Source: Gammaproteobacteria bacterium
GTDB lineage: Bacteria > Pseudomonadota > Gammaproteobacteria > DAOWEP01
Direction: 5' to 3'
DNA: 10,843 nt
Assembly: GCA_030638455.1 (NCBI GenBank)
Contig: DAOWEP010000198.1
Coordinates: 1 to 10,843 of the forward strand
Shown here piece after piece: positions 5,025-10,843 of this stretch. The notes under the pieces are model-generated. The model was given only the letters and a program-made list of their open reading frames with translations. It was not told the origin of the DNA and did no database searches. The position numbers and the translations under genes were made by a program. Position 1 is the first letter of the stretch. The number at the start of each line of letters is the position of its first letter.

Positions 5025-7349
5025 TCATATAGCATTAATCAAGGTCTGAAACAGATTGTCAGCTATCGAGATCACCTGTGCAGCTGCCTGATACGCCTGT
5101 TGATAAAGGATCAGATTCGCCGCCTCCTCATCCAGGTTTACCCCGGAAACCGATGCCCTGGCGGCTATAGACTGGTTCAGTAACACGGTCTGGGCATCCA
5201 GTGTGATCTCGGACTGTCTGGTAGTAGTGCCTATACTGGAAATCAACTGCCCAAAGGTTTCACCTAATGTGCTCGTTCCACCCGCCAGAACCTGCTGCTG
5301 CTGTACCCCACTCAGCGCCAGCATATTTCTATTATCACTTACCCCGTTATTATTGGAGCGCAGAGTAAACACATCGCCCCAACTTGCTGTGCCCGTGATA
5401 CTTGTCTGGATACCGTTGAACGTAATATTATTACCGGAAATATAGGTGCCACTGGTTTCATTATTGCCACCACTATCGAACACGATATAATCAGTGCCCG
5501 TATTACCAATGGTAATGGTATTGCTTACAGCATCGACAAAATTAGTACCTGCCAGAACGCTACCAAAATAACCTGTCACGGTATCACCGACATCCATAAA
5601 GGGTGCGCCAGCTGGAGTATCGGTAAGCGTCTCTGTTACTGTAATAGGTGAAGAGGTAGATGGGTCATTCAGCAGGTACATGCGGTTATTTACTGTATCC
5701 ACATAGGCACGTACACCTGTTGTACCTACATCATCATTTATTTCTGCGGCCAGGGCTGTAAGGTTAGCTAGTACAGCAGATGCTTCGTTCTGTGAATAAA
5801 CCTGCACTCCATTGATAGACAGACGATATTCAAGAGTGTTGGCAGTAGGCCCCGCATCTGTAATCGTACCTACTACTCCATTTGCGGTAGCATTTGCATT
5901 ATCTGCTATTCGGATCGTATAGGTATCACTGACAAAAGTAGCCCTGTCTGTAACCACTCCTGAATCAATTGTCGCAGTTCCGGTATTTTGCAATGAGGTT
6001 TCTGTGCGAACCGGGACTGCAGCTGCAATCTTCCTCGGATCGGTAATCGCCAGTCCAATATCACGAGAACCATCAGCAGTGGGCTGTATCCTGAAAAGAT
6101 CTCCTACTGCTGCGCCTGCGCCAATTGACAGGGTAAAACCATCATTGGTCAATGAAGCAGGTACAGCAGTATCTACTGAAAATATCTGGCCATCGGTCAA
6201 CCTGGTCAAGGTGTAAGACGTACCACCAGTATAACGTAAGTCATAATCACTCACGGTCAGGTCTGCTACGGTACCATAGCTTGCGGTTACAATTGCTGAG
6301 CCAGCATTATTGGTAGAAGAAAAAACCGTTGGCGTAAAGCTACCCGTATTCAGGCCTGTAAAAAAGCTTTCGCCAAGAACGCTATCCAGATCCATACCCA
6401 GTCGGTGCTGTTGATTAAACGCATCGGTCAGGCCAATGGCAATTCTACCCAGTTCTCTCTCTGCGGAATCCAGCATTCTGGAAGAAAAGTCCAGTGAACC
6501 GCCCAGGCTTCCCCCAACTATCTGTGAAGTAACATCAACCTGGCTGTTCCCGGATTGCAGGACGATGTTGACTACAGATGGATCAAAGGCATCTCTGGTA
6601 ACAGCCAGGTCTTGAACCGTTGTTCCCACTACAAGTGACTGACCACCCCCGACAAAAACACTCAATGATCCATCACCTTGCTCCAGCGTGCTAATGGATA
6701 CAATCTTGGACAACTCAAGCACTAACTGGTCTCTCTGATCCAGTAAATCATTTGGCAGTTTTCCATCTGCACCATTAGATGCTGCACCCCCAGACCTCAG
6801 GATACTTAAATTAAGATCTGCAATTGCCTGCGAAAGACCGTTAATAACAGTAACTTCATTTTCGATATCTGTATTTACCTGGCCTTTTAGATCGGACAGT
6901 CTCTGCTCATAAAAGGCAAACCTGTCCACCAGAGATTCTGCCTCACCTAGAAGTACTGTCCTTGCCGGTATCGATACCGGATCATCTGCTACATCCTGGG
7001 TTGCATTGAAAAAATCCTGCAATCTTGCCGAAAGACCTGAATCTTCGTTGGCCAATAAATTATCAAGCTGACTGGCCAGACCAAAGAAAACATCGAACTG
7101 ACCTTGTGAACTGGTATTCGATACAACCTGATCAACCAGAAACTGATCATAAATACGCGTTACCCCGGTTGCATCTACTCCCTGACCAATAAAACCAGCC
7201 CCCGAAAATTCCGGTGGACGCTCAGTAACCTCTACCCGCTGACGACTATATCCATCCGTGTTTACATTGGCGATATTGTGGCTTGTCGTCGCCAGTGATT
7301 GCTGGAACGCCTGTAATGCCGAAACACCTGTGCCTAATAGAGACGCCAT
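5025..7349 (-). CDS. flgK: Flagellar hook-associated protein FlgK (HAP1), enlarged
   Basis: FlgK is the first adaptor on the finished hook, joining it to FlgL and the filament. It is secreted without a cleaved signal. The N-terminus MASLLGTGVSALQAFQQSL followed by SHNIANVNTDGYSRQ (residues about 23-37) is the rod/hook-family signature with the FlgK-specific GYSRQ. The C-terminus (about 735-774) has GVNLDEEAANLILYQQAYQ and ends LFQTLINAI, as expected for FlgK. A typical FlgK beta-domain lies at about 340-425 (SYTLTRLTDG, GDLFRIQPT). Residues about 455-667 are a second module related to one in FlgL. The length is 774, against 547 in E. coli. The ribosome site AAAGG lies 7-8 nt before the ATG and 36 nt separate it from flgJ. 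The call is secure; the extra module is the oddity. Confidence 0.96.
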   Translation of the reverse strand: MASLLGTGVSALQAFQQSLATTSHNIANVNTDGYSRQRVEVTERPPEFSGAGFIGQGVDATGVTRIYDQFLVDQVVSNTSSQGQFDVFFGLASQLDNLLANEDSGLSARLQDFFNATQDVADDPVSIPARTVLLGEAESLVDRFAFYEQRLSDLKGQVNTDIENEVTVINGLSQAIADLNLSILRSGGAASNGADGKLPNDLLDQRDQLVLELSKIVSISTLEQGDGSLSVFVGGGQSLVVGTTVQDLAVTRDAFDPSVVNIVLQSGNSQVDVTSQIVGGSLGGSLDFSSRMLDSAERELGRIAIGLTDAFNQQHRLGMDLDSVLGESFFTGLNTGSFTPTVFSSTNNAGSAIVTASYGTVADLTVSDYDLRYTGGTSYTLTRLTDGQIFSVDTAVPASLTNDGFTLSIGAGAAVGDLFRIQPTADGSRDIGLAITDPRKIAAAVPVRTETSLQNTGTATIDSGVVTDRATFVSDTYTIRIADNANATANGVVGTITDAGPTANTLEYRLSINGVQVYSQNEASAVLANLTALAAEINDDVGTTGVRAYVDTVNNRMYLLNDPSTSSPITVTETLTDTPAGAPFMDVGDTVTGYFGSVLAGTNFVDAVSNTITIGNTGTDYIVFDSGGNNETSGTYISGNNITFNGIQTSITGTASWGDVFTLRSNNNGVSDNRNMLALSGVQQQQVLAGGTSTLGETFGQLISSIGTTTRQSEITLDAQTVLLNQSIAARASVSGVNLDEEAANLILYQQAYQAAAQVISIADNLFQTLINAI
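5349..5987 (-). repeat. FlgK copy of the module shared with FlgL
   Basis: FlgK residues about 455-667 are the partner of the FlgL module. The longest DNA run identical between the two is 24 nt (5562-5585 here, 3972-3995 in flgL). A second identical run of 15 nt lies at 5694-5708, matching 4098-4112 in flgL. The spacing between the two runs differs by 6 nt, or two codons, so both genes stayed in frame. The module follows the usual FlgK beta-domain and precedes the C-terminal helices, so it should project from the surface of the junction. Confidence 0.85.
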
Positions 7350-7385
7350 CTTTTAACCTTTACTCACTATAAATCTCACGTAGTT

Positions 7386-8351
7386 TCACTGAATACCAAA
7401 ACCTTTTAATGCCTTTAATGCCTGCTTCAACACATCTCCATTCAGGATATTGTTGATTTTTTCTGCATACGATGGATCAGTGGCATATCCAGCACTCTGC
7501 AACTCTCTGGTGAAGGATTTGCTATCGCCGACATTCTCCAACGCATTCTGATAACGTGGGTTTGATTTCAGGAAATCCACATAGTCATTAAAGCTGTCTT
7601 CAATCGAACGGTAGGCCTTGAATAAGGCATTCTCTTTTTTCATCACACCATCTCTGAATTCAAGCGTACCAACCGATACGCTATCGCCATCCCAGCGTTT
7701 ATCTGCCTTTACACCAAATAAATTATTACTACTCTTGCCATTCCCATCACGAATCAGGAATTTTCCCCAACCCGTTTCGAGCGCTGCCTGTGCGGCCAAA
7801 ACTTCCGGTGCAAGCCCCAGAGCAGATGCGGCAGTTTTAGCATGCTTCCATACATTTTTAATGAAGTCGATCGGATCCTTGAAAAATTCAGGATCGGTGT
7901 TTCTATCAGCCTGTTGTACAACATTCTTCTTTTGATTCTGTGCAGAAGCCTGCGTGATTCTTGCCCCTGACACCCTGCTCAATACCTTTCTTGATGCCAG
8001 AAAGTCATCTATCTTCATCTCTGCCATCATATTGCCAATGATATTTTTATCATCTGTAGATTCACCCCCAAGTTGCTGGACAAGCATATCGCCCAGTCCC
8101 AGCCCGCCCTTGCTCGAGATATCCATGGCAATCTGTTTGTCATAGATCTCTCTGTAAAAGTCACTCTGCTTGCTATCCATAAGCCCACCACCAAAACTGG
8201 CATCTCGCATTGTCTTCAGCATCATCTGAATAAAAATAGCTTCGAACTGGGCTGCAGTTTCACGTAACGCATCAGGCGATTGATTTGCGGCCTTTGCACG
8301 TAAACGTGCCAGACCCTGAAAATCAGTATAAACTCCTGAACTGGTTTCCAC
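7386..8351 (-). CDS. flgJ: FlgJ: rod-assembly protein with peptidoglycan hydrolase domain
   Basis: FlgJ is a periplasmic protein that helps rod assembly and cuts the peptidoglycan so that the rod can pass. Residues about 28-95 are the rod-binding half (QFEAIFIQMMLKTMRDAS, then MDSKQSDFYREIYDKQIA). After a polar linker (about 96-160), residues about 161-305 are a GH73-type glucosaminidase/muramidase domain: AAQAALETGWGK with the expected catalytic Glu192, then NNLFGVKA and a late YATDPSYAEKI motif. The length of 321 is normal for the two-domain form of beta- and gammaproteobacteria. The start is GTG (complement of 8349-8351), one base after the flgI stop, with no clear ribosome site, so translation is probably coupled to flgI. 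No later Met occurs before residue 43, inside the rod domain, which supports the GTG. Confidence 0.95.
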   Translation of the reverse strand: METSSGVYTDFQGLARLRAKAANQSPDALRETAAQFEAIFIQMMLKTMRDASFGGGLMDSKQSDFYREIYDKQIAMDISSKGGLGLGDMLVQQLGGESTDDKNIIGNMMAEMKIDDFLASRKVLSRVSGARITQASAQNQKKNVVQQADRNTDPEFFKDPIDFIKNVWKHAKTAASALGLAPEVLAAQAALETGWGKFLIRDGNGKSSNNLFGVKADKRWDGDSVSVGTLEFRDGVMKKENALFKAYRSIEDSFNDYVDFLKSNPRYQNALENVGDSKSFTRELQSAGYATDPSYAEKINNILNGDVLKQALKALKGFGIQ

Positions 8352-8352
8352 G

Positions 8353-9450
8353 TCAGATCACTACCAGTTCTGCACGCAAGGCTCCTGCCCGTTTTAAAGC
8401 TTCAAGAATCGCTACAAGATCTCCTGGTGCCGCTCCTACTTCATTTACGGCGCGTACAATTTCATCCAGACGAACCCCCGGATTAAACAGGAACATACGA
8501 CTATCTTCCTGTTCCACCTCGATATCCGTGGTCGGGACGATTGCGGTGGCACCCCCTGTTGACAAAGGTGATGGTTGGCTTACAGTAGTCCTCTCCGTAA
8601 TCGTAACCACCATACTGCCGTGAGTAACCGCTGCCGGCATTACACGGACATGATTGCCAATGATCACCGTACCGGTTCTTGAATTTACGACTACACGTGC
8701 GGGTGCTTCACCAGGTGCTATTTCAATATTCTCCAGCATGGAGACATAGGCAACCCGCTGCGCAACTACCTTTGGTGCATTAACCCATACTGACATAGCA
8801 TCCACTGCCCTGGCAGTGCCAAGACCTATCTTGTAATTAATCGCCTGCACCAAACGACTGACGGTTGTGAAGTCTGCGGTGTGCAAGTTCAGTGTAATAT
8901 TATCGCCATTGGCGAACGGGTTCGGTACCTCACGCTCTACGGATGCGCCATTGGGAATTCGCCCCACACTTGGTACATTTATTGAGAGTCTGGAGCCATC
9001 ATTACCCGATACGCCCAAACCACCAACGACCAGGTTACCCTGCGCCAGGGCATAGATCTTGCCATCGGCCCCCTTTAACGGGGTCATCAAAAGGCTGCCG
9101 CCCCGTAAACTTTTTGCATCTCCGAGGGATGAAACTGTGATGTCAATATTCTGTCCCAGCTTTGCAAAGGCCGGAAGATCCGCGTGAACAGAAACAGCCG
9201 CGATATTTTTTGATTGTGGATTTACATTCGGAGGCAAGGTAATCCCGTATCGGTTCAGCATATTTCTCAGACTCTGGGCAGAGAATGCCGTCTTGCCCCC
9301 AGTGCCATCCAGCCCGACTACCAGACCATAACCCAGCAACTGGTTACTTCTGACGCCTGCTATTGAAGCGAGGTCCTTGATTCGCTCAGCCTGCACATAA
9401 CAGGTCAAGACCATCAATATAAACCCAAGAAAAATTCTGATTAACTTCAT
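8353..9450 (-). CDS. flgI: Flagellar P-ring protein FlgI
   Basis: FlgI forms the P-ring, the bushing around the rod at the peptidoglycan layer. The 365-residue product has a clear Sec signal peptide (MKLIRIFLGFILMVLTCYVQA, likely cut after Ala21). It is followed by the family opening ERIKDLASIAGVRSNQLLGYG and GLVVGLDGTGG. Further signatures are LVVGGLGVSG, RTGTVIIGNHVRV and the ending LKRAGALRAELVVI. The ATG is preceded by GAGG at 7-nt spacing. The mature protein has no cysteine, unlike the enteric P-ring protein, which carries an intramolecular disulfide. The gene lies 54 nt after flgH and abuts flgJ. Length and ends are complete. Confidence 0.97.
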   Translation of the reverse strand: MKLIRIFLGFILMVLTCYVQAERIKDLASIAGVRSNQLLGYGLVVGLDGTGGKTAFSAQSLRNMLNRYGITLPPNVNPQSKNIAAVSVHADLPAFAKLGQNIDITVSSLGDAKSLRGGSLLMTPLKGADGKIYALAQGNLVVGGLGVSGNDGSRLSINVPSVGRIPNGASVEREVPNPFANGDNITLNLHTADFTTVSRLVQAINYKIGLGTARAVDAMSVWVNAPKVVAQRVAYVSMLENIEIAPGEAPARVVVNSRTGTVIIGNHVRVMPAAVTHGSMVVTITERTTVSQPSPLSTGGATAIVPTTDIEVEQEDSRMFLFNPGVRLDEIVRAVNEVGAAPGDLVAILEALKRAGALRAELVVI

Positions 9451-9491
9451 TATTCAACCTCGCAGAGCCACCAATTCAAAGATACCGCCTC

Positions 9492-9516
9492 ATAAAGGCC
9501 ATGCTTATAAAGGCCA
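9492..9516 (-). repeat. Short direct repeat at the 3' end of flgH
   Basis: ATAAAGGCCA occurs at 9492-9501 and again at 9507-9516, a 15-bp offset. On the minus strand the end of flgH (TGGCCTTTA then TAA) is followed by a near copy, TGGCCTTTATG. It looks like a small tandem duplication that left the reading frame intact because the extra copy lies after the stop. Confidence 0.5.
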
Positions 9517-10215
9517 GAGTGGGCTATTAAAGAATCTAGTAATCCAGCCCATAGAATTAGAATCAGCAATTGCACCTGATCCGTTATAGGTAATTTGTGC
9601 ATCCGCAATCAATGTAGATGAAATGGTATTGTCCTGTCTTACATCTGCAGCCCTGACAATACCTGATATCTTGATAAACTCGTCACCCTGGTTAATATGA
9701 ACACGTTTCTGGCCCCGGACAAAAAGGTTTCCGTTAGGTAAGACCTCGGCCACGGTTACCGCAATGGTGCCGGTTAAACTATTACTCTGGTCACTGTCGC
9801 CTTCTCCTGTAAATTCATTGGATGACTGAGTCCCCATAGTCAACAAGTCATGATTGGTATCGGTTCCCAGTGTCCTGCCAAATAGTGTTGTTGGTCCAGC
9901 TGACCCGGTAGTTTCCTTGGTGGTCTCGGTATTTGCGGATTTCTTAGCATCCGTTTTTTCTACCAGCACAACCGTTAATATATCGCCGACATAACGTGCC
10001 TTGATGTCCTCAAACAATGGCCTTGAACTATCTGCATTAAAAATTGAGCCATTCATCATAGGCTGAACTTTTCTGGCCTGCGGGTATGATGGTTCATAGT
10101 TCTGATTGTCTGCTGTCTTGACTGAAACACAGCCAGCCATTGGCAAAACTACCAGCAATGAAAATACCCATAGCTTCATATTACTTACCCACTGTGTTTT
10201 CCTGGCATCTATCAT
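9505..10215 (-). CDS. flgH: Flagellar L-ring lipoprotein FlgH
   Basis: FlgH is the outer-membrane lipoprotein that forms the L-ring around the rod. The N-terminus has a lipoprotein signal with core MKLWVFSLLVVLPMAGC. The Cys is residue 29 from the start chosen here, with Met at -3, slightly off the Leu consensus. Family signatures follow: SLFEDIKARYVGDILTV-like (read as RPLFEDIKARYVGDILTV), GTIAVTVAEVLPNGNLFVRG, and KISGIVRAADV followed by NTISSTLIADAQITYNGSG. It ends RFFNSPLWPL. Two starts compete. The ATG at 10215 has AAAGG 8 nt upstream. The ATG at 10179 gives a shorter, more typical signal peptide but only a weak ribosome site. The ribosome site favours 10215, while the signal peptide favours 10179. 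It lies 67 nt after flgG and 54 nt before flgI. Confidence 0.95.
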   Translation of the reverse strand: MIDARKTQWVSNMKLWVFSLLVVLPMAGCVSVKTADNQNYEPSYPQARKVQPMMNGSIFNADSSRPLFEDIKARYVGDILTVVLVEKTDAKKSANTETTKETTGSAGPTTLFGRTLGTDTNHDLLTMGTQSSNEFTGEGDSDQSNSLTGTIAVTVAEVLPNGNLFVRGQKRVHINQGDEFIKISGIVRAADVRQDNTISSTLIADAQITYNGSGAIADSNSMGWITRFFNSPLWPL

Positions 10216-10282
10216 CAATCAAACCTTTTACATCATTACAGAAAATTTATTGTGAAAAATATTGTTGGCTCACCTGGTCTCA

Positions 10283-10843
10283 CTAAAGATTCTGGGTAGC
10301 AAACTGCAACATCTGGTCTGCAGCCGATATGGCTTTGGAATTCATTTCATAGGCGCGTTGGGCCTCTATCATATTCACCAGCTCTTCCACTACATTCACA
10401 TTTGAGCTTTCCAGGAATCCCTGAACCACTGTTCCCAGACCATTCTGCCCTGGTGTACCTGTCTGCGGAGTACCACTAGAGGGTGACTCAAGATATAAAT
10501 TTTCGCCTTCTGGTTGCAAACCAGCAGGATTGATAAAGCTCGCAAACTGTATATCACCTATGGTGGTGGCCGTGGGGCTCCCCGCAATTGTGGCCGAAAC
10601 CGTTCCGTCAATACCAATCGTAACCGAAACAGTATCCGCCGGAATTGTTATCGCTGGCTGCAAAGCATAGCCACTGGAGGTTACCACCTGGCCCGTTGAG
10701 TCCATCTGAAAGGAACCATCTCTGGTATAGGCAATCGTACCATCCGGTTTTAATATCTGGAGAAATCCCTGGCCTGAAACTGCCATATCCAGCGAGTTGT
10801 CAGTTTTGGTTAAATTCCCCTGCGTATGAATCTTTTCCGTGGC
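10283..10843 (-). CDS. flgG: Distal rod protein FlgG, C-terminal part (partial, cut by window edge)
   Basis: FlgG builds the distal rod that passes through the P- and L-rings. The frame is open from the window edge, so the Met at 10786 is internal. The 186 residues begin ATEKIHTQGNLTKTDNSLDM, match the FlgG core and continue with AVSGQGFLQILKPDGTIAYTRDGSFQ. Later come FINPAGLQPEGENLYLES and the C-terminal SNVNVVEELVNMIEAQRAYE and NSKAISAADQMLQFATQNL helices. FlgG is usually about 260 residues, so roughly the first 75 are missing. The family features distinguish it from FlgF and FlgE. It is the first gene seen of the flgGHIJKL run. Confidence 0.96.
   Translation of the reverse strand, partial: ATEKIHTQGNLTKTDNSLDMAVSGQGFLQILKPDGTIAYTRDGSFQMDSTGQVVTSSGYALQPAITIPADTVSVTIGIDGTVSATIAGSPTATTIGDIQFASFINPAGLQPEGENLYLESPSSGTPQTGTPGQNGLGTVVQGFLESSNVNVVEELVNMIEAQRAYEMNSKAISAADQMLQFATQNL

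Noticed and set aside
7350..7385. Separate sigma-28 promoter for flgKL in the flgJ-flgK gap
   Set aside because: No TAAA-N15-GCCGATAA-like pair is present in the 36-nt gap. The gap holds only the flgK ribosome site.
7618..7935. Plus-strand open frame of about 105 codons inside flgJ
   Set aside because: It is wholly antisense to the conserved FlgJ muramidase domain, is rich in Ser/Pro/Phe as expected of a complement frame, and shows no recognisable domain.
8285..8623. Plus-strand open frame of about 112 codons across the flgI/flgJ junction
   Set aside because: It is antisense to the conserved ends of two real genes and its composition looks like a mirror of flgI. No ribosome site or family was recognised.

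Overview
The window is the distal part of a proteobacterial flagellar locus, with every recognisable gene on the minus strand (transcription right to left). The organism is most likely a gammaproteobacterium (a betaproteobacterium is possible). The reasons are a two-domain FlgJ with a C-terminal muramidase, P-ring and L-ring genes of a Gram-negative envelope, a near-perfect FliA (sigma-28) promoter before flagellin, and a moderate base composition with AT-rich spacers. I cannot name a genus.

From right to left: the 3' part of flgG (distal rod), flgH (L-ring lipoprotein), flgI (P-ring), flgJ (rod chaperone plus peptidoglycan hydrolase), flgK and flgL (hook-filament junction proteins). Gaps are 1 to about 70 nt, so this looks like one operon. 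A noncoding stretch of about 490 nt follows, then a 781-codon gene for a secreted protein with HAF repeats, three PKD-like domains and a helical, basic C-terminus. After a second noncoding stretch of about 375 nt comes the first 64 codons of a flagellin gene, cut by the window edge.

The genes work together in order of assembly: rod (FlgG), bushings through the peptidoglycan and outer membrane (FlgI, FlgH), the enzyme that opens the wall for the rod (FlgJ), the adaptors on the hook (FlgK, FlgL) and the filament (FliC). The flagellin has its own late promoter and a structured 5' leader.

Two things are out of the ordinary. First, FlgK (774 aa) and FlgL (533 aa) are both much larger than the enteric proteins, and both carry the same related module of about 210 residues, with a stretch of identical DNA in its core. 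Second, a large extracellular repeat protein with no known flagellar role lies between flgL and the flagellin gene. A perfect FliA-type -10 octamer lies just upstream of it but lacks a matching -35. No RNA genes, CRISPR arrays, insertion sequences or convincing intrinsic terminators were seen.
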